Shown one piece after another: positions 8,837 to 16,680 of a stretch of 64,000 nt of DNA. Position numbers and translations under genes: made by a program. Each line of letters starts with the position of its first letter. The stretch's first letter is position 1. Source of the stretch: HK-STAS-PATE-42 sp964461505 (GTDB lineage: Bacteria; Patescibacteriota; Saccharimonadia; Saccharimonadales; HK-STAS-PATE-42); contig CAYWUW010000003.1 of the NCBI GenBank assembly GCA_964461505.1, forward strand, positions 38,154 through 102,153, in the 5' to 3' direction. The notes below the pieces were generated by a model. The model saw only the letters and a program-made list of their open reading frames with translations. It did not search any database and had not been told where the DNA came from.

Positions 8837-9399
8837 TGGTTGAGGGCATGCCTCAACATAGATTTGCTAAACTTAAGGTTAGTATGCAGGCAAATGGACA
8901 ATCTGGGCAGAAAAAGAAGGCGGCGCAAGTTGCGGCGCAGAGAAAAACTCCAACAAAAGCTGAGCACCAAGTTTTAAGCTTTATTGCAGAATTTATTAAC
9001 CAGCATGGTTATGGCCCCAGTTATCGAGAGATTATGCGTGGCTGTGGCTATTCTACTTTAAGCGCAGTGAGTTTGCACGTTGATGCTTTGGTTCATTTAG
9101 GATATTTAGAAAAGAAGGAGCGCGGCGCTAGAAGCCTAAGCTTAACGGTAAAGGCGAAAGTTCCAAAAGCAAATATAGAGGTTGAAAAGCAGAAGGCGGC
9201 CAGCCCGAAAACTTATGAAAAGTGGTTGGTTGAAAAAGTGGGAAATAAGTTTAAAGAGGTTGAATTAAACTTAGATGCGGTGGCAATGGATAATTTGTAT
9301 GTTCTAACTGGGGCGTTGAAGATTCTGGGTTATGATGCGGCGGCTTTGGTTTTTAAGGCAAGGCTAACAGAGCTAACCGAGAAGTTTAAGAAGCTTTAA
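8836..9399 (+). CDS. LexA-type winged-helix protein without protease domain
   Basis: 187 aa. Residues about 32-95 match the LexA N-terminal DNA-binding domain: KAEHQVLSFIAEFINQ, then GYGPSYREIMRGCGYSTLSA and HVDALVHLGYLEK. The rest (about 100-187) is Lys-rich and helical and shows no Ser-Lys self-cleavage site, so it cannot act as a classical SOS repressor by autoproteolysis. The start is uncertain: ATG 8836 overlaps the divergent promoter's -35 box, and ATGs at 8848 and 8884 are alternatives. It could be an unrelated regulator that reused the LexA helix-turn-helix. Confidence 0.7.
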   Translation: MVEGMPQHRFAKLKVSMQANGQSGQKKKAAQVAAQRKTPTKAEHQVLSFIAEFINQHGYGPSYREIMRGCGYSTLSAVSLHVDALVHLGYLEKKERGARSLSLTVKAKVPKANIEVEKQKAASPKTYEKWLVEKVGNKFKEVELNLDAVAMDNLYVLTGALKILGYDAAALVFKARLTELTEKFKKL

Positions 9400-9470
9400 A
9401 TCTTGCAAGTAAGATCTTGGTTTTGACAGTTCTGTGGGTGTGTTGCTCATAGCTAATCATTCTACTCTCT

Positions 9471-9892
9471 GTCATTCCCGCGAAGGCGGGAATCTTAGAT
9501 TATATTCAACCTTAGTTTCTGCCACTGCTAATCGACTAGAGTTGGGTACAAATCTATCCATTTGGGGTTATCCTTGACGATAAGATTAATCTTCCATTGG
9601 CGATTCCATTTTTTGAGTCTCTTTTCTCGGAGTATTGCAGACTCTATGTCTGGATGCTCCTCAAAATAGACCAGCCTTTTTATGTGATAGAGTCTAGTGT
9701 GGCTTTTTATATTTTCGTGTTTATGTTGCCAAGTGCGCTTTATCAAATCTGAAGTGACACCGATATATATGGCGCCGTCAGTTTTTGTGGCAAAAATGTA
9801 GATATATGCGGCCATAACGGGTATTCTGGATTAGACTTAAATTATATTTTAACAGAACCCAAATCTAAGATTCCCGCCTTCGCGGGAATGAC
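9471..9892. mobile_element. GIY-YIG gene bounded by inverted palindromic repeats
   Basis: The repeat GTCATTCCCGCGAAGGCGGG plus AATCTTAGATT is at 9471-9503, and a near-perfect inverted copy (about 31 identical bases) is at 9861-9892. They enclose a single GIY-YIG nuclease gene. The insert lacks TAAGCTTA. The layout resembles a minimal mobile unit with palindromic ends, comparable to REP sequences with their associated transposases. Mobility is inferred. Confidence 0.5.
9528..9815 (-). CDS. Small GIY-YIG nuclease domain protein
   Basis: 95 aa, a single GIY-YIG domain of the YhbQ/UPF0213 type. Motifs are YIYIFATKTDGAIYIGVTSDL (residues about 4-24), the conserved Arg in IKRTWQHKHE, a Tyr/His region and the metal-binding Glu near 60 (ESAILREKRLKKW). 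These single-domain proteins are often labelled excinuclease-like, and their biological role is poorly known. It sits between identical inverted repeats, which hints at a role in moving or maintaining them. Confidence 0.9.
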   Translation of the reverse strand: MAAYIYIFATKTDGAIYIGVTSDLIKRTWQHKHENIKSHTRLYHIKRLVYFEEHPDIESAILREKRLKKWNRQWKINLIVKDNPKWIDLYPTLVD

Positions 9893-10007
9893 GGAACTAA
9901 AGTTAAACTTAACATCCGCCAAACAGAGCCACACTTGGCGACGAGTCGCTATACCCCCCAAAAAAATGGAGAGGCGGCGGAGACCCTTATGGATTTAAAA
10001 AAGAGCT

Positions 10008-11000
10008 TTAGTTTTTTTCGAGCTTGATTCCTGGGCCCATGGTTGGGGCAAGAGTTAAGCTTAAGATGTATTCGCCTTTGATGCTAGCCGGCTTGGCCTC
10101 GCGAACGGCTTTAAGAACTGTTTCGATATTTTCAAGCAGTTCAGTAGGCTTAAAATCTAATTTACCGACTCCAAGGTGGATGATGCCTTGCTTATCTACA
10201 CGATATTCAACTTTTCCGGATTTGGCTTCGGAAACTGCTTTGGCAATATCGGCAGAAACGGTTCCAACTTTAGGGTTTGGCATTAAGCCTTTTGGGCCAA
10301 GCAAGCGGGCATATTTGCTAAGCTTAACCATGTTTTGTGGAGTTGAGATGAGAACGTCAAAATCTATAACCTCTTTTTCAAGTTGTTCTAAGAATGTTTC
10401 ATCGCCGAAGATGTCGGCTCCGGCTTTTTTGGCAACTTCGTGTTGATCTGCTGGAGCAAAAACTGCTACTACCAATGTTTTGCCAGTTCCATACGGTAAA
10501 GAAACGGTTCCACGAAGGTTTTGATCGGCATGTTTTGGGTCTACTCCAAGCTTAATATGGAGTTCGGCACTCCCGGTAAACTTGGCGGTATTAAGCTTAG
10601 GCAAAAGTTCTACGGCTTCTTGCAAAGTGTAGAGTTTATCTTTTTGAATAAGTTCGTTGGCTTTTTTATAAGATTTTGAACGGCGCTCTAGTTTGGATCT
10701 AGTAATTGGTTTGGGGCCTTTTTTGATAACTTCTTCAACCTCGCCAGAAGCAATTTTTTCTTTGCGTTCTTCTTTTGCGGCTTTGTCATCGGCTTCTTTT
10801 AGAGCTTTTGCAGATCTTTTGCCTGCTTTGGCGAGAGGTTTTTCTTCCCTAATTTCATCCTGATAATCCTCATCGGCAGCCTCGGAAGCTGTTTTTTGAG
10901 CATCTTCGATTGCATCTTCAAGTTCTGCAATTGTGTTTGCTTCGGTTAATGCAAGGCCGAGCTGAACGGCCTGTTCTAATAATTCGGCTTTTTTTGCCAT
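10008..11000 (-). CDS. rplA: 50S ribosomal protein L1 with N-terminal extension
   Basis: 330 aa against the usual about 230. The L1 core starts near residue 105 (RRSKSYKKANELI) and contains LHIKLGVDPKHADQNLRGTV, GLMPNPKVGTVSADI and KSGKVEYRVDKQGIIH. L1 binds 23S rRNA at the stalk and commonly represses its own operon. The added about 100 residues begin with a small helical part (ELLEQAVQLGLALTEANTIAELEDAI, split here as two runs: ELLEQAVQLGLAL and TEANTIAELEDAI) that resembles SAP/HeH-like folds, then a charged linker. rplK is not directly upstream: two small membrane-protein genes and repeats intervene. Confidence 0.93.
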   Translation of the reverse strand: MAKKAELLEQAVQLGLALTEANTIAELEDAIEDAQKTASEAADEDYQDEIREEKPLAKAGKRSAKALKEADDKAAKEERKEKIASGEVEEVIKKGPKPITRSKLERRSKSYKKANELIQKDKLYTLQEAVELLPKLNTAKFTGSAELHIKLGVDPKHADQNLRGTVSLPYGTGKTLVVAVFAPADQHEVAKKAGADIFGDETFLEQLEKEVIDFDVLISTPQNMVKLSKYARLLGPKGLMPNPKVGTVSADIAKAVSEAKSGKVEYRVDKQGIIHLGVGKLDFKPTELLENIETVLKAVREAKPASIKGEYILSLTLAPTMGPGIKLEKN

Positions 11001-11383
11001 AAAGATTTTTGATCCTTTCAGTGGTGCAAACGATTAAGTTTAGTGTTTAAGATCTGGATTAGATCTTAAACTTAATCTCCCACATATTTAAGTTTAGTAG
11101 TGTTTGATATTATAACAGATTAAGATCTAAAGAAACAGACCAGAGTTGGCAACTAAAGCTCCGGGCTCTGTCATCCTGAGGAACGAGCGTAGCGAGTGAC
11201 GTGAGGATCTAGTAATAAGGAATTCTTTTTTTTGATTGGATCCCCGCAACAAGTGTGGGACAGGCCTTCACATACGTTCAGAATGACAGTGTCGTGAACT
11301 TAAGCTTAGTCCAAAAATCGCGGGTTCCCTGAAATATTCGATTAGAATATTATCAGGGATCTACATCTTTATTAAATTTAAGC
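11001..11383. repeat. Intergenic region with repeats and hairpin
   Basis: It contains palindromic elements at 11170-11210 (GTCATCCTGAGG...GTGAGGATCT) and about 11240-11290, plus a strong hairpin at 11327-11358 (CCCTGAAATATTC...GAATATTATCAGGG). There are several TAAGCTTA/TAAACTTA copies at about 11033, 11078, 11088 and 11300. No gene was found. Confidence 0.6.
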
Positions 11384-11575
11384 TTAGGTTTTCTTTTTGC
11401 TTTTAGCTTTTTTATTGCGAGTGTAGGCGATGGCGCCGGCTCCTGCGGCTGCGCCGATAACTGCAAGTGGAGGCAGAGTTGTGGCAACAGCCAGAGCAAA
11501 TGCGGCGGCACCAAGTTTTTCGGGCGTGGTTTTTAAGAATTTATTTTTTGCTGGAGGTTGATTCTTGTTGGCCAT
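11384..11575 (-). CDS. Small membrane protein, hypothetical
   Basis: 63 aa, not recognised. A basic N-terminus, then an Ala/Gly/Leu-rich hydrophobic stretch (about 20-50, possibly one or two helices) and a very basic tail RNKKAKSKKKT. It lies downstream of rplK in the same direction. The stop is within a TAAGCTTA copy. Confidence 0.55.
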   Translation of the reverse strand: MANKNQPPAKNKFLKTTPEKLGAAAFALAVATTLPPLAVIGAAAGAGAIAYTRNKKAKSKKKT

Positions 11576-11599
11576 AAGATTTAATCTTAAGCTTTAAGC

Positions 11600-11839
11600 T
11601 TAATCTGAGTTACGGTGTTTATAAAGCCTATAGGCACATCCACCTAGGGCTGGTAGAGCTGAAACTGCTGTTACCCATCCGGTTGTTGATTCAAAAACCA
11701 AAGAGCCCAAACAAATTACTGTTATTACTGGCGTGGCAACTCTTTCTAGCGTTGCTGCAGCCTGCTTCAAACTATCTAGATTATCTGCCATGTGATCTCT
11801 TAAGCTTAGCCTAGGAGAATCTTTGAATGGCACTGTCAT
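11600..11839 (-). CDS. Small membrane protein, hypothetical
   Basis: 79 aa, not recognised. An amphipathic start, then two hydrophobic segments (about 34-48 and 53-68) and a short basic end. The start is 8 bp after the rplK stop, so the two genes are probably co-transcribed. ATG at 11788 (MADNLDSL) is an alternative start with a purine-rich upstream sequence. Confidence 0.5.
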   Translation of the reverse strand: MTVPFKDSPRLSLRDHMADNLDSLKQAAATLERVATPVITVICLGSLVFESTTGWVTAVSALPALGGCAYRLYKHRNSD

Positions 11840-11847
11840 GTTCTTTT

Positions 11848-12279
11848 TTATGCTTCTACTTCGACGCCCATGCTGCGGGCAGTTCCGGCAACTTGTTTTT
11901 TGGCGGCTTCGATGTCGTTTCCGTTTGTAAACTTAAGCTTGGCTTCGGCAATTTCTGTTAGTTGTTTTTGGGTTAGTTTACCGACTTTTTCCATGTGTGG
12001 TTTGCCAGATCCTTTTTTGATTCCAAGAGCTTTGAGAATTAGATCATCAGTTGGAATTCCTGAAACGCGGAACTCGAAAGTTCTATCATCGTAAACTTTA
12101 AGCTTAACAATTACATCGGATCCGCGAAGATCTGATGTTTCTGCGTTAAATGCGTTGACAAAATCCATTGAATTAAGGCCATATTGGCCCATTACTGCTC
12201 CAACTGGAGGCCCTGCGGTTGCTCCACCTGCGGGAACTCTCATTTTTAGATTTGCGACGATCTTTTTTTCTGCTGCCAT
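11848..12279 (-). CDS. rplK: 50S ribosomal protein L11
   Basis: 143 aa, normal length. Forms the GTPase-associated centre with 23S rRNA and the L10/L12 stalk. Typical motifs: the N-terminal PAGGATAGPPVGAVMGQYG, then FEFRVSGIP, and the C-terminal rRNA-binding KKGSGKPHMEKVGKLTQKQL and AARSMG-type end (GTARSMGVEV). Downstream lie two small membrane-protein genes before rplA, an unusual break of the rplK-rplA pair. Confidence 0.97.
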   Translation of the reverse strand: MAAEKKIVANLKMRVPAGGATAGPPVGAVMGQYGLNSMDFVNAFNAETSDLRGSDVIVKLKVYDDRTFEFRVSGIPTDDLILKALGIKKGSGKPHMEKVGKLTQKQLTEIAEAKLKFTNGNDIEAAKKQVAGTARSMGVEVEA

Positions 12280-12425
12280 AAAATTTCCTTTTTCTTAAGC
12301 TTAATTCCTTTCGTTATCCTGAGCGTAGTGCAGCGGAGTTGAAGGATCTATTTGTTATTTTTGAAGCTTTATCTTCTTAAGTTTAAGAAGATTTGTAACA
12401 AAAGATATTATAGCACAAGGAGGAA
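12280..12425. repeat. Short intergenic region with palindromic repeat
   Basis: A TAAGCTTA copy at about 12296 is followed by a GTTATCCTGAGCG...GAAGGATCT element (12313-12349) and TTAAGTTTAAG at about 12378. Confidence 0.6.
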
Positions 12426-12632
12426 CTAACCCTCGAGAGTATAGTGCAATAAAGCCGCTGCACCGCTTAGGGCTAAGGCCGTTACGAAACCGGTAGCGGT
12501 TGTTGTGGTAAGATCTGTTTCGTAAACAACTCTAGCTGCGGTAGCGCCAAGAGCTCCAGCTCCAGCACCCAGACCTAACAATCCCCTTACAGCATCTGAA
12601 TTGAATGTACTCCCTAATGATCTTCTGGACAT
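12426..12632 (-). CDS. Small Gly/Ala-rich membrane protein, hypothetical
   Basis: 68 aa, not recognised. Two hydrophobic stretches (about 18-33 and 47-64) rich in Gly, Ala and Thr. A full promoter, TTGACT-17-TAGAAT (12642-12670), ends 9 nt before the ATG and supports the gene and a leaderless transcript. Confidence 0.6.
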   Translation of the reverse strand: MSRRSLGSTFNSDAVRGLLGLGAGAGALGATAARVVYETDLTTTTATGFVTALALSGAAALLHYTLEG

Positions 12633-12641
12633 ATGGAGTAT

Positions 12642-12670
12642 ATTCTATCAGAAAAATTATTAAGAGTCAA
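12642..12670 (-). promoter_or_regulatory. Promoter of small membrane protein gene
   Basis: On the minus strand, TTGACT (12665-12670), a 17-bp spacer and TAGAAT (12642-12647), 9 nt from the ATG at 12632. Confidence 0.75.
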
Positions 12671-12684
12671 TATCTAGACAAAGT

Positions 12685-14121
12685 CTATATTAAGCTTAGT
12701 GCTAAGCTTAATCTTTTTTCTACTCTTTCGGAACCTAGAACATTGAGCATTTCGGCTAAGGGTGGCGTAACGCGAGATCCTGAAACGGCGTTTCTGATTA
12801 AGGCAAAGAGAATTGCCGGTTTGGTATCTTCTTCTGTAAGGAGCTCGCCCAGCTTAGTTTGCAGATCTTCAACCGAGAAATCTGAGTTCTTAAGCTTAGC
12901 AAGAGTTGCTTCAAGCAGTTTTTTGGCGAGATCTGGCTCTAGATTTTTGACATCTAGAAGTTGGGTTTTGGAAAGGTTTGGTTCTTTAAAGAAGAAGTTG
13001 GTGAGTTCTGGAATTTCGGAAAGGAGTTTTAGCCTTTCTTGTATTAAACTTAGAACTTGTTTTTTGTATTCATCAGAAGCGGAACTGGCGGAATCTGGCC
13101 AGAAATTCTTAGAAAAACCCTCACCCTGCCCTCTCCCTCGGGAGAGGAGATATAGTTTATCTAAACTTAAGTTTCGGATGTGGTGACCGTTGATCCATTT
13201 GAGACGATCTTCGTCGTAGTTGGCGCCGGATTTGCCGATTCCTGCAATTGAGAAAGTTTTGATAAGTTCATCGAGCGTGAAGATTTCTTGATTATTGCCT
13301 TTGCCGGGGTTCCAACCTAAAAGTGCTAAAAAGTTTAAGAATGCTTCAACAAGAATTCCATCTTCGAGATATTCAAGCGCGTCTTTAGCTCCATCGCGTT
13401 TGCCCAGCTTCTTTTTACCTCCGGGAGCCATAATTGGGGCTAAGGTTACAAATTTGGGATGTTTAATTTCTAAAGCTTCGTAGATATTTAAGAATCTTGG
13501 TGTTGAGGCAATAAATTCATCAGATCTAAAAATATGAGTAATTTGCATATCGTGATCATCGACAATGTGAGCGAACGGATAAGTTGCGAATCCGTCGGCT
13601 TTGATTAAAACGAGATCGTCAATTGCTTCTGGCCCGGCAGAAAGATCTCCGCGAACTTCATCATGCCACTTATGAGCTTTGGGATTTGATTTAAGCCTAA
13701 GAGAGTTTTTGCCGTATTCCCACGGAACGATGCGATCTTCGGTGATGTAATCTCTGTACAAAAATGGTTTCTTTTGGTTTTGGGCATCTTGACGCCAAGT
13801 TTCAACTTCTTCTGGAGTGACGTTATCTGCGTAGGCTAAACCTTTTTCATAAAGTTTTTGAGCGTACTGGCGGTGGAGTTCTTTTCTTTCGGATTGAAGG
13901 GCATATTCATCCCAATTAAGCTTAACTGCCTGGAGAGTACGCTTGATGATTTCTACTCCGTTTTCGACTTCTCGTTTTTTATCTGTATCCTCAACTCTAA
14001 GAATAAATAGACCATCGTTCTGTTTAGCAAGAAGCCAAGCATAGAGCGCTGTGCGAACAGTTCCGATATGGATGTAGCCTGTTGGGCTCGGAGCTATTCT
14101 AGTGATTACTTTTTGTGACAT
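12685..14121 (-). CDS. gltX: Glutamyl-tRNA synthetase
   Basis: 478 aa, a class I synthetase charging tRNA-Glu (possibly also tRNA-Gln, from which Gln would be made by amidation). The HIGH motif is APSPTGYIHIGTVRTALYAW at the N-terminus; the KMSKS equivalent is KKLGKRDGA near residue 238. The C-terminal anticodon-binding domain is present. Oddity: residues about 320-340 (LLSRGRGQGEGF) are encoded by a palindromic intergenic-type repeat inserted in frame. The promoter is unusual: TATAAT (14130-14135), then exactly TAAGCTTA, then ATG. Confidence 0.95.
   Translation of the reverse strand: MSQKVITRIAPSPTGYIHIGTVRTALYAWLLAKQNDGLFILRVEDTDKKREVENGVEIIKRTLQAVKLNWDEYALQSERKELHRQYAQKLYEKGLAYADNVTPEEVETWRQDAQNQKKPFLYRDYITEDRIVPWEYGKNSLRLKSNPKAHKWHDEVRGDLSAGPEAIDDLVLIKADGFATYPFAHIVDDHDMQITHIFRSDEFIASTPRFLNIYEALEIKHPKFVTLAPIMAPGGKKKLGKRDGAKDALEYLEDGILVEAFLNFLALLGWNPGKGNNQEIFTLDELIKTFSIAGIGKSGANYDEDRLKWINGHHIRNLSLDKLYLLSRGRGQGEGFSKNFWPDSASSASDEYKKQVLSLIQERLKLLSEIPELTNFFFKEPNLSKTQLLDVKNLEPDLAKKLLEATLAKLKNSDFSVEDLQTKLGELLTEEDTKPAILFALIRNAVSGSRVTPPLAEMLNVLGSERVEKRLSLALSLI
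13118..13152. repeat. Palindromic repeat inside gltX
   Basis: CCCTCACCCTGCCCTCTCCC plus TCGGGAGAGG matches the element at 35411-35456, which lies outside genes. Here it is read in frame within gltX. This parallels the Rickettsia palindromic elements that sit inside protein genes. Confidence 0.75.
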
Positions 14122-14135
14122 TAAGCTTAATTATA
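14122..14135 (-). promoter_or_regulatory. gltX -10 box with palindrome up to start codon
   Basis: On the minus strand, GG-TATAAT (14130-14135) is followed directly by TAAGCTTA (14122-14129) and ATG. The gap of 8 nt implies a leaderless mRNA whose first base falls at the palindrome's end. I see no clear -35 box. Confidence 0.65.
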
Positions 14136-14154
14136 CCAAACATATTAAGCTTAG

Positions 14155-14183
14155 TTGACTATAAAGATTCAATGTGTTACAGT
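14155..14183 (+). promoter_or_regulatory. Promoter of hypothetical gene at 14192
   Basis: TTGACT (14155-14160), a 17-bp spacer and TACAGT (14178-14183), 8 nt before the ATG at 14192. A GTG at 14174 lies upstream of this -10 box and so cannot be the start. Confidence 0.65.
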
Positions 14184-14191
14184 TAGTGAGG

Positions 14192-14734
14192 ATGATTTTA
14201 AGTTTAGTAGAAAAAGCCAATCTGATTCTGCCAGAAGGCTACAATGAGGACTTTAGCAATCCTTTCATATCGATTAACATCGGAGAGGGTAATTGCATTG
14301 CTGCATCTTTGATACTCTACACACTAAGAGAAGGCCCTATGGATATAATTCGGTACACTACTGCGCTTGACGGTGAAGTTTCCTTCAACCATTTTCTGTG
14401 CACAGACACTCAACTTCCGATGGGTAGTATAGCGCACATGGTCTCTTGGGTGTACGCAAACCCTATGGAGGAGTACCTCCGGCACTATTGTTTCAGCGAA
14501 AATACAGCAAGAGCGGTATTAGCTGCTTGCGGGGTAAGTTTTCCGTATCTAGGACGCAATAACACTGTTACCGAAGTTGGTCAGCAAGAGGGTGGCTATA
14601 CGGTTACCGAAAGGTTTGCGTGGATTGATCCTGAGGCCCTATTAGATCACGTTGCTCCAGGCCAAACTATGGATGCCTTGGCAAAAGCGGCAAATGCTGC
14701 GCTTGCGGATAAGCTTAGCGCAGCTGTGGTATAA
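14192..14734 (+). CDS. Hypothetical protein
   Basis: 180 aa, not recognised. It has GEGNCIAASLILYTLREG (residues about 26-43) and FNHFLCTDTQ (about 65-74), so a Cys and a His in positions that could suit a papain-like or transglutaminase-like fold, but nothing confirms that. The C-terminus is Ala-rich and helical. The start was chosen from the promoter position. A rho-independent terminator follows at 14748. It carries a TAAGCTTA near its 3' end. Confidence 0.7.
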   Translation: MILSLVEKANLILPEGYNEDFSNPFISINIGEGNCIAASLILYTLREGPMDIIRYTTALDGEVSFNHFLCTDTQLPMGSIAHMVSWVYANPMEEYLRHYCFSENTARAVLAACGVSFPYLGRNNTVTEVGQQEGGYTVTERFAWIDPEALLDHVAPGQTMDALAKAANAALADKLSAAVV

Positions 14735-14747
14735 TTAAGTTTAATTC

Positions 14748-14778
14748 GCCAGTGGTGATTTTTGCCCGCTGGCTTTTT
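14748..14778 (+). terminator. Rho-independent terminator
   Basis: GCCAGTGG...CCCGCTGGC hairpin (stem of 8-9 bp with one G-T pair), followed by TTTTTT. Confidence 0.85.
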
Positions 14779-14815
14779 TAAACCACAGAAATAATTAATT
14801 GGAGCTTGCGGATAA

Positions 14816-14851
14816 GATCCTCGATAAATTCCTTTGGAATTTTCAAGGATC
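14816..14851. repeat. 36-bp palindromic repeat, copy 2
   Basis: GATCCTCGATAAATTCCTTT and inverted end TTTCAAGGATC, matching 332-367. It ends 13 bp before typA, so on the mRNA it would form a hairpin just ahead of the typA start. Confidence 0.7.
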
Positions 14852-14864
14852 CAAAAGTTAATGT

Positions 14865-16676
14865 ATGCAAACGGAAAAAATTAGGAATCTAGCAATTATT
14901 GCGCACGTTGACCACGGTAAAACAACTTTGGTAGACGGACTTTTGAAGCAATCTAATACATTTAGAGATAATCAGGCCGAGATGGATCAAAGCTTAATTA
15001 TGGATAAGCTGGCTCAAGAACGTGAACGCGGCATTACTATCACTGCTAAAATCACGGCTGTTAGGCATAATGATTTTAAGTTTAATATTATTGATACTCC
15101 GGGCCACGCAGATTTTGGCGGTGAAGTTGAAAGAACTTTGGGCATGGCCGATGGTTGCTTGCTAGTGGTTGATGCGCAGGAAGGCCCGATGCCGCAGACT
15201 AAGTTTGTGTTAGGAAAAGCTCTTGATTTGGGGCTTAAGCCAATTGTGGTGATTAATAAAATTGATAAAGATAGGGCAAGAATTTCGGAGGTAGAAGATG
15301 AGTTGGCAGATTTGTTCTTAGAGCTTGCAACGGAAGAAGATCAGCTCCACTACCCTGTTTATTATGCTATTGGAAGAGATGCCAAAGCCTGGGAAGCGGT
15401 TCCAGAGAATCCTGACGCTGCGGGAGATCTTGCTTGCATTTTTAAAGCGATTGGAGAAAAGATTCCGGCTCCAAAGGTGGAAGATGGCAAAACTCAACTC
15501 TTAATTACCAGTTTGGAATGGGATAGTTTTAAGGGTAAATCTGCGATTGGCAAAATTAATCGTGGTGGGATGAAAAAAGGCCAGAATCTAATCTTAATTA
15601 AAAAAGATGGAACGGAAGTTAAGCTTAAGGTTGGTGAGTTATTTGAATTTAAAGGGCTTGGTAAAGAGGAGGTGGCGGAAGCTCCGGCGGGCGACATTGT
15701 GGCTTTAACTGGGGCGGAAAAAGCGGAAATTGGCGAGACTCTGTGCGATGAAGATCAGATCGAAGCATTGCCAGTTTTGGAGGTTGAAGCTCCGACTTTA
15801 AAAATGTATTTGGGGCCGAACACTTCTCCGTTTAAAGGGACAGAAGGCGAATTTACGACTTCTAGGCAAATTGGAGATAGGTTGAAAAGAGAGTTAGAAA
15901 CGAACGTAAGCTTAAGGTTAGAAGAAAGTGGAATTGGTTTTATTGTTTCGGGCCGCGGTGAGCTACATCTTTCTGTTTTGATAGAAGATTTAAGGCGCGA
16001 AGGTTTTGAATTGGAGGTTGGCCGACCGCAAGTTGTTACAAAAGAGCAAGATGGTAAGGTTGTTGAACCTGTGGAAGAGCTGACAATTGAGGTTCCGCAA
16101 GAATTTGTTGGTGCTGTGCAAACGGAACTTGGCGCTAGGCGGGCTCAGTTGCAATCTCAAGATGTAAACTTAAGGGGCGTAAGGTTGATTTATCGAATTC
16201 CGACCAGAGCTTTAATTGGGCTTAGGGGTTTGATGATGACGGCCACAAAAGGCACGGCGATTATGAGCAGCTTAACGGTTGGATACGAACCTTTAAGTGC
16301 GGCAATTCCGCAAACTCGAAACGGAGCTTTAATCAGCTTTGAAACCGGCACGGCAACTCCGTATTCTTTAGAAAATGCTCAAGATAGAGGAACAGTTTTT
16401 ATACCTGCTGGCGAAAAAGTTTATGCCGGCCAAGTGATTGGCTTAAACTTAAGAAGAGAAGATTTAGAAGTTAATATTTGTAAAGAAAAGCACTTGACGA
16501 ATACTCGGGCTTCGGGTTCTGATGGAGCTATTCAGTTGACTCCGCCAACTATACTAAGCTTAGAAGAAAGTTTAGATTTTTTAGAAGATGATGAGCTGCT
16601 AGAAGTTACCCCCAAGAGTTTGCGCCTCCGAAAAAGATTTTTGAGTGCGAACGAAAGAAAAAAGAATAAGAAGTAG
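14865..16676 (+). CDS. typA: GTP-binding translational regulator TypA/BipA
   Basis: 603 aa, a ribosome-binding GTPase of the EF-G family, important under stress and for 50S assembly. The G1 motif is AHVDHGKTTLVDGLL, switch I ends in RGITITAK, G3 is DTPGHADFGGEVE, G4 is NKID and G5 is in YAIGRDA. Domain II, the EF-G-like domains III and V, and the TypA C-terminal domain (residues about 480-590, with LRREDLEVN) are all present. There is no obvious ribosome binding site; a palindromic repeat hairpin ends 13 bp upstream. Confidence 0.97.
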   Translation: MQTEKIRNLAIIAHVDHGKTTLVDGLLKQSNTFRDNQAEMDQSLIMDKLAQERERGITITAKITAVRHNDFKFNIIDTPGHADFGGEVERTLGMADGCLLVVDAQEGPMPQTKFVLGKALDLGLKPIVVINKIDKDRARISEVEDELADLFLELATEEDQLHYPVYYAIGRDAKAWEAVPENPDAAGDLACIFKAIGEKIPAPKVEDGKTQLLITSLEWDSFKGKSAIGKINRGGMKKGQNLILIKKDGTEVKLKVGELFEFKGLGKEEVAEAPAGDIVALTGAEKAEIGETLCDEDQIEALPVLEVEAPTLKMYLGPNTSPFKGTEGEFTTSRQIGDRLKRELETNVSLRLEESGIGFIVSGRGELHLSVLIEDLRREGFELEVGRPQVVTKEQDGKVVEPVEELTIEVPQEFVGAVQTELGARRAQLQSQDVNLRGVRLIYRIPTRALIGLRGLMMTATKGTAIMSSLTVGYEPLSAAIPQTRNGALISFETGTATPYSLENAQDRGTVFIPAGEKVYAGQVIGLNLRREDLEVNICKEKHLTNTRASGSDGAIQLTPPTILSLEESLDFLEDDELLEVTPKSLRLRKRFLSANERKKNKK

Positions 16677-16680
16677 AATC

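Noticed and set aside
9471..9892. CRISPR array suggested by repeated short palindromes
   Set aside because: Repeats are not regularly spaced, copies are inverted and no cas genes are present anywhere in the window.
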